Made by a program: the position numbers and the translations under genes. The notes under the pieces were generated by a model. That model was not told where the DNA came from, did not search any database, and saw only the letters and a list, made by a program, of their open reading frames with translations. This document shows positions 9,588 through 17,760 of a stretch of DNA of 64,000 nt, piece by piece (position 1 is the first letter of the stretch; every line of letters begins with the position of its first letter). Source of the DNA: Sphingosinicella sp. Its GTDB lineage: Bacteria; Pseudomonadota; Alphaproteobacteria; Sphingomonadales; Sphingomonadaceae. The DNA is taken from NCBI RefSeq assembly GCF_013911755.1, contig NZ_JACESP010000019.1, forward strand, positions 1 to 64,000. The letters are read 5' to 3'.

Positions 9588-10181
9588 ATGAACATTTTGA
9601 AAGTCGCCACGGCGACCGCCCTGCTGGGCATCACCGCTTTCGCCGCCCCCGCCAACGCCGGCCTCGTTTTCGACGTCGATCAGGGCGGCTCCAGCCTCAC
9701 CGTGGACACGAGCAGCTGCCTCGGCTGGTGTGGCGTTTCCAGCGGCCTCTCGTTCGGGAGCGACTTCTCGTTCTCACTTGAGGAAGGCGAAGGCTACACG
9801 TTCAACTTCGGCCAGATCACGCCGAGCGGCTTCGGCGCGGGTCACGCCACCTTCACCGCGACGCTTGCGTTCTTCGAGCCGATCGCCGGTTCGGCCTCTT
9901 CGGGCGGTGAAGCCTACTACATCACTGCTGGCGGCATCATCACCGGCGGCTCGCTGGTTTGGGACGACATTTCCACGATCGTCACTGCAGACGGTTCCGA
10001 ATTCACCGTGGACTTCCACGACCTCGCCGGCATCGATTTCTTTGCGCCAATCGGCGTGAAGGCAACGGTGAAGGCCGTGAAGGTCGTCGCGCCCGTCGAG
10101 GTACCGGAGCCGGCCGCGCTTGCGCTCTTCGGTCTCGGCCTCGTCGGCCTTGGCGCCGCGCGCCGCCGCAAGGCCGCGTAA
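9588..10181 (+). CDS. PEP-CTERM sorting domain protein
   Basis: A 197-residue secreted protein. The signal peptide (MNILKVATATALLGITAFAAPANA) is followed by a Gly/Ser/Thr-rich beta-type body of about 145 residues. The C-terminus has the full PEP-CTERM signature: VPEPAALALFGLGLVGLGAARRRKAA, that is a PEP motif, a hydrophobic helix and a basic tail. In known systems this is cut by an exosortase (EpsH/XrtA) and the protein goes to the surface or exopolysaccharide matrix; no exosortase is in this window. A GGAG site sits seven bases before the ATG. An upstream in-frame start at 9534 lies inside the sigma-54 promoter and was rejected. Confidence 0.9.
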   Translation: MNILKVATATALLGITAFAAPANAGLVFDVDQGGSSLTVDTSSCLGWCGVSSGLSFGSDFSFSLEEGEGYTFNFGQITPSGFGAGHATFTATLAFFEPIAGSASSGGEAYYITAGGIITGGSLVWDDISTIVTADGSEFTVDFHDLAGIDFFAPIGVKATVKAVKVVAPVEVPEPAALALFGLGLVGLGAARRRKAA

Positions 10182-10202
10182 GCGACAGCTTCGTCACGCA
10201 AA

Positions 10203-10240
10203 GGCGCCGCCGGAGACTTCTCCGGCGGCGCCTTTCGTTT
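10203..10240 (+). terminator. Rho-independent terminator of the PEP-CTERM gene
   Basis: Twelve-base perfect stem GGCGCCGCCGGA / TCCGGCGGCGCC with a six-base loop, followed by TTTCGTTT. It lies 21 bases after the stop. Confidence 0.85.
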
Positions 10241-10310
10241 GGGCCTGCGGCATACTGTCCAAAATCACGGCCCGCTCGTAAATTCGCGGCGCACCTACTA
10301 TATTCCATGC

Positions 10311-10712
10311 ATGTCCGGACCCGCCCCCTTCAGCTACGCGATCGAAATCAGCCCCGCCGATATTGACTTCATGGGGCACGTGAACAACGCGAGCTACCTG
10401 AAATGGGTGCAGGACGCCGTGCTAAGCCACTGGCAGCGCTTCGCGCCCGCCGAGGCGGTCGCCGCGCACCTCTGGGTCGCGCTGAAGCACGAGATCACTT
10501 ATCGGCGCCCCACCTTCCTCGACGACGAGGTGATCGCCACGGTGCTCCTTGAAAAGGTGCATGGCGCGCGAGCGTTCTATGAAACGATCATCAAGCGCGG
10601 CGAGGAGGTGCTCGCCGAGGTGAAATCGAGCTGGTGCTGTGTGGACGCGGAAACACTGCGCCCGGCACGGCTCGCCGAAAACGTCATCGAGCGTTTTTTC
10701 GGCAAACCCTGA
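10311..10712 (+). CDS. Hotdog-fold acyl-CoA thioesterase (4-hydroxybenzoyl-CoA thioesterase family)
   Basis: A 133-residue single-domain hotdog protein, the normal size for the YbgC/4HBT family. The catalytic-loop motif DIDFMGHVNNASYLKW (the D-x-x-GHVNNxxYL signature) is at residues 16-31. It would hydrolyse an acyl-CoA or acyl-ACP thioester in the cytoplasm; substrate unknown. The start is the ATG at 10311; a longer frame from 10239 runs through the preceding terminator. It ends four bases from the convergent Anbu gene. Confidence 0.85.
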   Translation: MSGPAPFSYAIEISPADIDFMGHVNNASYLKWVQDAVLSHWQRFAPAEAVAAHLWVALKHEITYRRPTFLDDEVIATVLLEKVHGARAFYETIIKRGEEVLAEVKSSWCCVDAETLRPARLAENVIERFFGKP

Positions 10713-10716
10713 CCGA

Positions 10717-11442
10717 TCAGATCTCTATCCGCGAGAACCCCTCGCGGAGCGTGCGGCTCCACGCTTCAGACATGGCGGAGAAACCCGGGTCGCCCGGCTC
10801 GAAACGATGAGCTTCCGAGACCTTGAACTCGTCCTTGCGCAGCACGGTGAGATCGAGCGGCATCCCGACGGACAGGTTCGAACGCAGCGTCGAATCCATC
10901 GACAGCAACAGCGCCTTGCGCGCGTCGTCGATCGGCATGTCCTTCCTGACCACGCGGTCGAGGATGGGCTTGCCGTACTTGTGCTCGCCGATCTGCAGGA
11001 AGGGCGTGTCTTCCGTCGCCTCGATGAAATTGCCTTCCGGGTAGATCAGGAACATGCGCGGGCCGCCGCCCTTGCGCTGCCCGGCGAGGATCATCGAGGC
11101 GCTCGCCCCCTGCTTCATGCGTTCAAGCTTTTCGGAAACCTCGGACGTGACCTGCGAAAGCGTGTCGCCAACGATGTGCGCCACCTCCAGCATCGTTGAG
11201 GCCTTCATGATCGAAGGCGTTTCGGTCTGATCGGGATCGTCGATCGCGTCGCGCAGACGCGCGATCACCGTCTGGGTCACCGAAAGGCTGCCTGCGGTCG
11301 TCAGCGCAATCACGCGCTCGCCCGGCTCCTCGAACACGAACATCTTCTTGTAGCTGGCGATGTTGTCGAAACCGGCATTGGTGCGCGTGTCCGAGAGGAG
11401 CACGATGCCATCGTTGAGAAGGACGCCGACGCAGTATGTCAT
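10717..11442 (-). CDS. Anbu, bacterial proteasome-like peptidase
   Basis: A 241-residue member of the Anbu (BPH) family, ancestral relatives of the 20S proteasome and HslV. The start MTYCVGVLLNDGIVLLSDTRTNAG is diagnostic: removal of Met leaves the Thr that acts as N-terminal nucleophile, and SDTRTNAG is the conserved strand after it. An ATG 39 bases upstream would bury that Thr and was rejected. It is the last gene of the leftward ATP-grasp / alpha-E / transglutaminase / Anbu operon, 13 bases after the transglutaminase gene. The physiological substrate of this system is not established. Confidence 0.92.
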   Translation of the reverse strand: MTYCVGVLLNDGIVLLSDTRTNAGFDNIASYKKMFVFEEPGERVIALTTAGSLSVTQTVIARLRDAIDDPDQTETPSIMKASTMLEVAHIVGDTLSQVTSEVSEKLERMKQGASASMILAGQRKGGGPRMFLIYPEGNFIEATEDTPFLQIGEHKYGKPILDRVVRKDMPIDDARKALLLSMDSTLRSNLSVGMPLDLTVLRKDEFKVSEAHRFEPGDPGFSAMSEAWSRTLREGFSRIEI

Positions 11443-11455
11443 GGTGCTGCAACCT

Positions 11456-12274
11456 TTATTGCTGCACCGCGGTAACCGCAACGGTCACGTCGAGATCTTC
11501 GTTCGCGGTACCGAACGAGACGCCCCGGATCGGCGCTGCAGACACCGAATCGGTGCCCGAGCCGAGGCGGATATAGCGTTCGTCGGGGCAGCAGCGGTTG
11601 GCCGCGTCAAACCCCACCCAGCCCAGCCCCTCGATATGAAGCTCCGCCCAAGCGTGGCTCGCCTCGTGTGCAACGCCGTCAGCATTGGCGAAAAGGTAGC
11701 CCGACACATAGCGCGCGGGAATGCCGACCGACACCGCACAGGCAATGAGCGCGTGCGTGTGATCCTGGCAGACGCCCAGCGCAAGCGCGAGCGCTTCGGC
11801 CGCCGTCGTGTGCGCGTGTGTTTCGCCCGGCGCATACACGATGCCGTCGGCGACGGCGGCGGAGAGGGCGTGCGCGCGGTCGAGACGGGCGGGTTCGGGA
11901 ATACCCGAGACAGCCTTTGCCGCAAGTTTCCTGAGCGCGGCATCCGGCCGCGTTGCGCGCGTCGTGCGAAGGTAGACGCGCGGCGAGATGCGTTCGGCGT
12001 GGTTTTTGAGGACGCCTGCGAGATCGACGGTTTCGACCGTACCCGTCACATGAATATCGACCGCCTCGACCGCGCCGTGGATCGACATGGTCCGGATCGT
12101 ATCCCCCGCCCCATCCGTGAAGGGCTGCGAGAAGCGGCCTCCCTCCACCTCTACCTTCCAGTCGAGCGTGCGTTGACCGGCAAAGCGCGAAGGCGTGAGG
12201 CGATGGCTTTGCACAACCTGACGGATCGGCGCGGCGTAGCGGTAGCGCGTGACGTGCGAGACGGAGAGACGCAT
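11456..12274 (-). CDS. Transglutaminase-like cysteine peptidase of the Anbu operon
   Basis: A 272-residue protein with an N-terminal bacterial transglutaminase-associated domain (MRLSVSHVTRYRYAAPI...QSHRLTPS) and a transglutaminase core. The catalytic Cys is in ALGVCQDHTHAL, the His in ASHAWAELH and the Asp in GWVGFDAANRC. Members of this COG1305 class cleave or transfer amide bonds. The ATG shares its A with the stop codon of the alpha-E gene, so translation is coupled. A much longer upstream frame in this reading frame merely overlaps alpha-E. Confidence 0.88.
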   Translation of the reverse strand: MRLSVSHVTRYRYAAPIRQVVQSHRLTPSRFAGQRTLDWKVEVEGGRFSQPFTDGAGDTIRTMSIHGAVEAVDIHVTGTVETVDLAGVLKNHAERISPRVYLRTTRATRPDAALRKLAAKAVSGIPEPARLDRAHALSAAVADGIVYAPGETHAHTTAAEALALALGVCQDHTHALIACAVSVGIPARYVSGYLFANADGVAHEASHAWAELHIEGLGWVGFDAANRCCPDERYIRLGSGTDSVSAAPIRGVSFGTANEDLDVTVAVTAVQQ

Positions 12275-13230
12275 CACCGCCCTCCGAACAGGTATGTGTC
12301 CGCGATCTCGCTGCCAAGCGCGGCAGTGCGGCGGATGTGGCTGGTGAGGAATTCGTGGAGACCTGAAAGGACGATGTCGTCGATATCGGCGTCGGCAAGT
12401 TCGGCGAGGATCGTGCGCGCGGTCTGGTGCGGCGTCGTGCGCTGGCCGTAGGCGCGGGAGAGGCGCGCGAGGTGGTAGTTCACCTGCTCCGCGCAGTGGA
12501 TGAGCGAACGTGGGCAGGATTTGTTGAGAAGGAGGAAGTGCGCGATCTTCCCCGGCGTGTAATCCCCGCCGTAAGCCCAGTGGAAGGCGCGGAACACCGA
12601 CATGGCGCGCAAGAGCGTCGTCCACTGGTAATTATCGATGCCGCCGCCGACACGGTCCGTCACCGGCAGCAGCACATAGTATTTCACATCAAGCATCCGC
12701 GCCGTGTTGTCGGCACGCTCGATGTAATAGCCGAGGTTCATGAAGTCGTAGCCGTCCTGCTGCAGCTGCGTGTTCTCGATGGCGCCGCGCAGCAGCGCCG
12801 TCTGCCGCTTCGTCCAGTCGCAGAGCGTCATCAGGTCGGCCCGGCCCGGCCCGCGCCGTTCGAAGGCCTTCATATCCTGGAAGGCGCCGTTCAGCGCATC
12901 CCACACTTCGCTGGTAACGGCGGTGCGCACGACGCGCGCATTGTCGCGCGCGCGGGCGATGCAGTTTGCGACCGAGGAGGTGTTCTCGCGATCGAAAAAC
13001 AGAAACGCTTCCACAGTGGCGGGCGTAGTCTCCCCGTAACGTGAGGCAAACGCGGCCGCGCCGCCTGCGGCAGCCAGGATCGACGCCCAGTCATTCTGGT
13101 GCCCGGCGCCCGCGGAAGGCATCAGCGCGATGCGGTAGCCGACCTCCAGAAGCCGCGCCATCGTCTCGGCCCGCTCCATGTAGCGGGTCATCCAGAACAG
13201 GTTCTCGGCAGTGCGGCTCAGCATGGTCAT
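12274..13230 (-). CDS. Alpha-E (DUF403) domain protein
   Basis: A 318-residue all-helical alpha-E protein. The family N-terminus MLSRTAENLFWMTRYMERAETMARLLEVGYR is evident and suggests that the true start may be the second ATG (13224). A conserved pair of Asp/Arg-rich helices follows (YYIERADNTARMLDVKYY). Alpha-E proteins accompany the permuted ATP-grasp ligase and Anbu in many proteobacteria; they are thought to take part in peptide-tag ligation or processing, without direct biochemical proof. The gene abuts the ATP-grasp stop codon with no gap. Confidence 0.88.
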   Translation of the reverse strand: MTMLSRTAENLFWMTRYMERAETMARLLEVGYRIALMPSAGAGHQNDWASILAAAGGAAAFASRYGETTPATVEAFLFFDRENTSSVANCIARARDNARVVRTAVTSEVWDALNGAFQDMKAFERRGPGRADLMTLCDWTKRQTALLRGAIENTQLQQDGYDFMNLGYYIERADNTARMLDVKYYVLLPVTDRVGGGIDNYQWTTLLRAMSVFRAFHWAYGGDYTPGKIAHFLLLNKSCPRSLIHCAEQVNYHLARLSRAYGQRTTPHQTARTILAELADADIDDIVLSGLHEFLTSHIRRTAALGSEIADTYLFGGR

Positions 13231-14622
13231 TCAGTCCGCCAGCACCCACGTGTCTTTCACGCCGCCGCCCTGCGAGGAGTTGACCACGAGGGACCCTTCG
13301 CGAAGCGCGACGCGCGTCAGCCCGCCCGCGCAAAGATGGATGCGTTCGCCGACAAGGCAGTAGGGTCGGAGGTCGACATGACGCGGCGCGAGGCCGGACT
13401 CGACATAGGTTGGCGTCGTCGACAGCGACAGCGTCGGCTGCGCAATGAATTCCGATGGGTTGGCCTTGATGCGCCGCGCATAGGCCTCGACCTCGGCACG
13501 CGTCGCAGCGGGCCCGACCAGCATTCCATATCCGCCCGAGCCGTGGACTTCCTTGACGACGAGATCGGAAAGATTCCCGAGCACGTAGGCGAGATCGTCG
13601 GGATTGCCGCACTGCCACGTCGGCACGTTCGCCAGCACCGGCTCCTCGCCGAGGTAGAAGCGGATCATCTCCGGCACGTATGTGTAGATCGCTTTGTCGT
13701 CCGCCACGCCCGCGCCCGGCGCCGAAGCGATCGCGACATTGCCTGAGCGGTAAACGTTCATCAGCCCCGGCACGCCCAGCATCGAATCGGGGCGGAAGCA
13801 CAGAGGATCGAGGAAGTCGTCGTCGATGCGGCGGTAGATCACGTCGACGCGCTTCGGCCCCATCGTCGTGCGCATGTAGACATGGTCGCCGTCGACGAAG
13901 AGATCCTGCCCCTCGACGAGTTCGACGCCCATCTGATCGGCAAGAAACGAATGTTCGTAATAGGCGCTGTTGAGCGAGCCCGGGGTGAGCAGCACGACGG
14001 TCGGCTCGCCTTTGCAGCTTCCGGGCGCAACGCTCATCAAGGTGCGGCGCAGCTGGTTCGGATAGTCGTCGACGGGCTCGACACGGTTCCGCTGAAAGAG
14101 ATCCGGGAACATGCGCATCATGATCTCGCGGTTCTCCAGCATGTAGGAGACGCCCGACGGCGTGCGGCAATTGTCCTCAAGCACGAAGAAATCGGTGGGG
14201 CCTGTTCGCACGATGTCGACGCCGACGATGTGGCTGTAGATGCCGCGCGGCGGCTGGATGCCCACGACCGCAGGCTCGTAAGCGGCATTCTGGAAGATGC
14301 GTTCCGCCGGGATGCGTCCGGCGCGGACGATCTCGGCGCGGTCGTAGACGTCGCGAAGGAAGGCGTTCAGCGCCTGCGCGCGCTGCTTCACGCCGCGCTC
14401 CAGCCGCCGCCATTCGTGCGCGGTGAACACGCGCGGAAAAATGTCGAAAGGAATGAGCCGTTCAGGATCGCCGCCTTCGCCATACACCGCGAAGGTGATG
14501 CCGATGCGGCGGAACAGGGCGTCAGCCTCGGCGCGCTTCAGATCGAGGAGTTCCGGCGGCATGTCCGACACCCAACCGGATAGGTCGAGATAGGGCGCGC
14601 GAACCGTTTCTCCATCGTACAT
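13231..14622 (-). CDS. Circularly permuted ATP-grasp protein (COG2308)
   Basis: A 463-residue circularly permuted ATP-grasp enzyme, the first gene of the Anbu operon. Visible family segments include FPRVFTAHEWRRLERGVKQRAQALNAFLRDVY, the VVLLTPGSLNSAYYEHSFLADQMG region, ELVEGQDL and VVKEVHGSGGYGMLVGP, the glycine-rich ATP loop. ATP-grasp enzymes join a carboxylate to an amine, so this one probably forms a peptide or tag later handled by the transglutaminase and Anbu. The start codon sits inside an 8-bp inverted repeat (14619-14642). Confidence 0.88.
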   Translation of the reverse strand: MYDGETVRAPYLDLSGWVSDMPPELLDLKRAEADALFRRIGITFAVYGEGGDPERLIPFDIFPRVFTAHEWRRLERGVKQRAQALNAFLRDVYDRAEIVRAGRIPAERIFQNAAYEPAVVGIQPPRGIYSHIVGVDIVRTGPTDFFVLEDNCRTPSGVSYMLENREIMMRMFPDLFQRNRVEPVDDYPNQLRRTLMSVAPGSCKGEPTVVLLTPGSLNSAYYEHSFLADQMGVELVEGQDLFVDGDHVYMRTTMGPKRVDVIYRRIDDDFLDPLCFRPDSMLGVPGLMNVYRSGNVAIASAPGAGVADDKAIYTYVPEMIRFYLGEEPVLANVPTWQCGNPDDLAYVLGNLSDLVVKEVHGSGGYGMLVGPAATRAEVEAYARRIKANPSEFIAQPTLSLSTTPTYVESGLAPRHVDLRPYCLVGERIHLCAGGLTRVALREGSLVVNSSQGGGVKDTWVLAD

Positions 14623-14642
14623 TTCGTTGAACGTCGAAATGT
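14619..14642 (-). promoter_or_regulatory. Inverted repeat over the start codon of the Anbu operon
   Basis: Perfect 8-bp arms ACATTTCG / CGAAATGT around an 8-base spacer, including the ATG of the ATP-grasp gene. It could be a repressor operator or, in mRNA, a hairpin that hides the start. The rest of the divergent 185-base gap to argJ shows no clear consensus promoter. Confidence 0.4.
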
Positions 14643-14807
14643 GTTTCCCCTTTGAACCTGCGCTCCTTCGTCTCTGCTCGCCGCTTGGTCGTTATCGTTG
14701 GACCGGAGCCTAACGTGGTGGAATCCGGTTGGCGAGTCCCCTCTTGCGGCTCGACCAAAACGCCGCAGTGGCCTAAACCGGCAGCAGTTCCATTCACGAG
14801 GACAATG

Positions 14808-16046
14808 ATGCACGACCGTTCGCCGCTGGCCCCCGAAAAATTCCCGAAATTGCCCGACATCGAAGGCGTGCGCCTCGCGACCGCCCGCGCGGGATACAAG
14901 AGCTGGGACCGGGCCGACATGCTGCTCGGCGAGTTCGCGGAGGGCACCGTTGTTGCCGGGCTGACGACGACATCGAAGTGCCCCTCGCCGGAGGTCGAAT
15001 GGTGCCGAAGCGCGCTTCCCCAGGGCAAGGCGCGCGCACTCGTCGTGAACGCGGGCAACTCGAACGCCTTCACCGGCCGCCGCGGCAAGGCCGCGTGCGA
15101 CATGATCCTCGAAACGGTCGCTGGCGAACTCGGTGTGGCGCAAGACGAAATCTTCCTCGCCTCGACCGGCGTGATCGGCGTGCCCCTTCCCGAGGACAAG
15201 GCAAAGGACGGCCTCCGGCAGGCGTTCAGCAAGCTCTCGGTGGGCTCCGACGCCAGCTGGCTGCACGCCGCCTCGACGATCATGACGACCGATACGTTTG
15301 CGAAGGGCGCCGGCGCCACCGCCATCATCGGCGACCGCACCGTCGCGGTCGTCGGCATCGCCAAGGGCTCGGGCATGATCGCGCCCGACATGGCGACGAT
15401 GCTCGCCTTCGTCTTCACCGACGCTGCGGTCTCCCCCGCGTACCTGAAGACGATGCTGGCAGCGGCGACCGACCTCAGCTTCCACGCGATCACCGTGGAC
15501 AGCGATACCTCAACGAGCGACACGCTCCTCGCCTTCGCGACCGGCGCCGCGAAGAACGCCGAGATCACCGGACCCGACTCGCCGGGCGCCGCCGCGTTCC
15601 AGGCCGCGCTCACGCAGGTCTGCCGCGACCTCGCGCAGCAGGTGGTGCGCGACGGCGAAGGCGCGCAGAAGCTGATCGCCGTGAACGTGGAAGGCGCAAC
15701 AGACGACGCCTCGGCAAAGCGCATCGCGCTCTCGATCGCGAACTCGCCGCTCGTGAAGACGGCAGTGGCGGGCGAGGACGCCAACTGGGGCCGCGTGGTG
15801 ATGGCGGTCGGTAAGGCCGGCGAACCCGCCGACCGCGACAAGCTCTCGGTGCGCTTCGGCAATACAGTGGTCGCAAAGGACGGGATGGTCGTCGACGGCT
15901 ACGACGAGGCGCCGGTCGCCGCGCATCTGAAAGGTCAGGAGATCGAGATCGGTGTAAACATCGGCCTTGGGCAGGGCCGCGCCACGGTCTGGACCTGCGA
16001 CCTGACGCACGGCTACATCTCGATCAACGCCGACTATCGGAGCTGA
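14808..16046 (+). CDS. argJ: Bifunctional glutamate N-acetyltransferase / amino-acid acetyltransferase ArgJ
   Basis: A 412-residue arginine-biosynthesis enzyme that transfers the acetyl group from N-acetylornithine to glutamate; some also use acetyl-CoA. The self-cleavage site SGMIAPDMATMLAF is intact, with Thr197 as the nucleophile that starts the beta chain. The NAGNSNAFTG and STGVIGVPLP segments are family hallmarks. The start was placed at 14808, five bases after a GAGGA ribosome site; an adjacent ATG (14805) is too close to it, and a frame from 14652 adds unrelated sequence. Confidence 0.95.
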   Translation: MHDRSPLAPEKFPKLPDIEGVRLATARAGYKSWDRADMLLGEFAEGTVVAGLTTTSKCPSPEVEWCRSALPQGKARALVVNAGNSNAFTGRRGKAACDMILETVAGELGVAQDEIFLASTGVIGVPLPEDKAKDGLRQAFSKLSVGSDASWLHAASTIMTTDTFAKGAGATAIIGDRTVAVVGIAKGSGMIAPDMATMLAFVFTDAAVSPAYLKTMLAAATDLSFHAITVDSDTSTSDTLLAFATGAAKNAEITGPDSPGAAAFQAALTQVCRDLAQQVVRDGEGAQKLIAVNVEGATDDASAKRIALSIANSPLVKTAVAGEDANWGRVVMAVGKAGEPADRDKLSVRFGNTVVAKDGMVVDGYDEAPVAAHLKGQEIEIGVNIGLGQGRATVWTCDLTHGYISINADYRS

Positions 16047-16096
16047 CATCTTCGCTGCGTGACGGCGCGCCCGCGCGCGGCTATGAGCGCCGGGCC

Positions 16097-17308
16097 ATGT
16101 CGTCTGCGTCCTCCCGTCCTGCGATCGCATTCATTCTCGCCGTCGCCGTTCTCGACGTGATGGCGATGGGGCTTGTGATCCCCGTGCTCCCCGCCCTCAT
16201 TGAGGGTTTCGCGGGGTCCGAGGCGGCGGCCGGGTACTGGAACGGCATCATGGTCGCGATCTGGGCAGGGATGCAGTTTCTCTGCTCGCCGATCATCGGA
16301 TCGATCTCCGACCGCTACGGGCGCCGGCCGACGATCCTGATTTCGACCGCCGGCCTGACGCTCGACTGGATTCTGATGGCACTGGCACCAGACCTCTGGT
16401 GGCTCGCCGTCGGCCGCATGATCGGCGGCATAACCTCTTCAAGCTTCACCGCCGTATTCGCCTACATGGCCGACATCACCGCGCCCGAAGAGCGCGCGCG
16501 GGGCTACGGCCTTGTCGGCGCGGCGTTCAGCGCGGGGTTCATCGCCGGACCGCTGATCGGCGGCGTGCTCGGCGAGATCAGCCCCCGCGCGCCCTTCTGG
16601 GCGGCGGCGGCGCTCTCTGGCATCACCTTCCTCTACGGCCTGTTCATCCTGCCCGAATCGTTGCCGCGCGAGCGGCGCATGGCGTTTTCATGGACGCGCG
16701 CGAACCCGTTCGGCGCGCTGAAGCTGCTGCGCTCGCATCCGGAGCTGTCCGGCCTCGCGGTTGTGAACTTCCTCCTCTATTTCGCGCACCACGTCTTCTC
16801 CGTGGTGTTCGTGCTCTATGCCGCGCACACGCACGGCTGGACGCCGATGTACCTCGGTTTCGCGCTGGCGCTTGCGGGCATTCTGGAAATGATCGTGCAA
16901 GCGATGCTGGTAGGACCCGCGGTAAAGCGCTGGGGCGACCGGCGCACGATGGTGGCGGGGCTGGTGATGGGGAGCCTCGGCCTTGCAGGCATGGGCCTTG
17001 CGCCCACCGGCTTGCTGTTCACGCTCGCGCTATTCCCGAACGCGCTCTGGGCGCTCGCGATGCCGACGCTGCAATCGCTGATGACGCGCCGCGTTTCGGA
17101 AAGCGAGCAGGGCCAGCTGCAGGGCGCGAACATGAGCGTCGGCAGCATCGCTGGCATCGCCTCGCCGCTGTTCTTCGGCTGGATGTATGAAATGACCGTG
17201 GGTGATGCGCCAGGCGTCAGCTTCCTGATCGCGGCGGGCATTCTGGCGACCGGTGCGCTGCTGGCGGCATTCGTCAGCCGCCGCGCGGCGTTGGCGGAGG
17301 CTGCTTAG
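16097..17308 (+). CDS. MFS transporter, TetA-like multidrug/tetracycline exporter family
   Basis: A 403-residue, 12-helix major-facilitator permease. It opens with FILAVAVLDVMAMGLVIPVLPALIEGF and has the loop 2-3 signature GSISDRYGRRPTIL, both typical of the TCR/Tet (DHA1) group. Closest functional group is proton-driven drug exporters of the TetA type, but substrate cannot be assigned from sequence and chromosomal members often have no role in tetracycline resistance. It lies 50 bases after argJ and converges on trxA. Confidence 0.85.
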   Translation: MSSASSRPAIAFILAVAVLDVMAMGLVIPVLPALIEGFAGSEAAAGYWNGIMVAIWAGMQFLCSPIIGSISDRYGRRPTILISTAGLTLDWILMALAPDLWWLAVGRMIGGITSSSFTAVFAYMADITAPEERARGYGLVGAAFSAGFIAGPLIGGVLGEISPRAPFWAAAALSGITFLYGLFILPESLPRERRMAFSWTRANPFGALKLLRSHPELSGLAVVNFLLYFAHHVFSVVFVLYAAHTHGWTPMYLGFALALAGILEMIVQAMLVGPAVKRWGDRRTMVAGLVMGSLGLAGMGLAPTGLLFTLALFPNALWALAMPTLQSLMTRRVSESEQGQLQGANMSVGSIAGIASPLFFGWMYEMTVGDAPGVSFLIAAGILATGALLAAFVSRRAALAEAA

Positions 17309-17322
17309 CCTCCGCCCTCAAC
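17290..17322. terminator. Hairpin between convergent MFS and thioredoxin genes
   Basis: Nine-base perfect stem GGCGGAGGC / GCCTCCGCC with a six-base loop that contains the MFS stop codon; outer GTTG/CAAC bases extend the stem past a small bulge. No U-run follows on either strand, so a bidirectional terminator is likely but not proven. Confidence 0.4.
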
Positions 17323-17325
17323 CGT

Positions 17326-17649
17326 TCAGGCGAGCTCGCCGACGAGCCAGTCCTTGATCATCGATTTCGGCTGCGCACCCACCTTGGTGGCGGCGGGCTT
17401 GCCATCCTTGAACAGGATCATCGTCGGGATGCCGCGAATGCCGAACTGCGAGGCAAGCTCGGGATGATCGTCGGTGTTGAGCTTGGCGATCGTCACCTGG
17501 TCGCCGAGTTCCTCCGAAAGCTCCTCGAGCGCCGGCGCGATCTGCCGGCACGGGCCGCACCACGGCGCCCAGAAATCAACGAGAACCGGCTTTCCGGCGT
17601 TTGCGACCTCGGCCTCGAAATTTTCCGGGGTGATGGCGGTGGAACCCAT
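17326..17649 (-). CDS. trxA: Thioredoxin
   Basis: A 107-residue classical thioredoxin with the redox motif WCGPC (Cys31, Cys34), the buried Asp in VLVDFWAPW and the cis-proline loop RGIPTMILF. It reduces cytoplasmic protein disulfides with electrons from thioredoxin reductase. The start [11 protein letters not shown] is preceded by GGAG; a longer frame to 17703 adds an unlike N-terminus. It follows addA leftward, a neighbourhood seen in many alphaproteobacteria. Confidence 0.95.
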   Translation of the reverse strand: MGSTAITPENFEAEVANAGKPVLVDFWAPWCGPCRQIAPALEELSEELGDQVTIAKLNTDDHPELASQFGIRGIPTMILFKDGKPAATKVGAQPKSMIKDWLVGELA

Positions 17650-17739
17650 GACAAGTCTCCGAACAACAATGCGTAGCGCGCAATCTGGTGCGTAGCCGCG
17701 CACGCTTCAAGCTGAAATCTGTCAAGCCTTTCTCCCGCG

Positions 17740-17760
17740 TCTGAAAGCCGCGCTTTCAGA
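17740..17760 (-). terminator. Hairpin directly after addA
   Basis: Perfect 9-bp inverted repeat TCTGAAAGC / GCTTTCAGA with a three-base loop, starting at the base next to the addA stop. There is no U-tract, so it may terminate weakly or protect the 3' end rather than block read-through to trxA. Confidence 0.35.
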
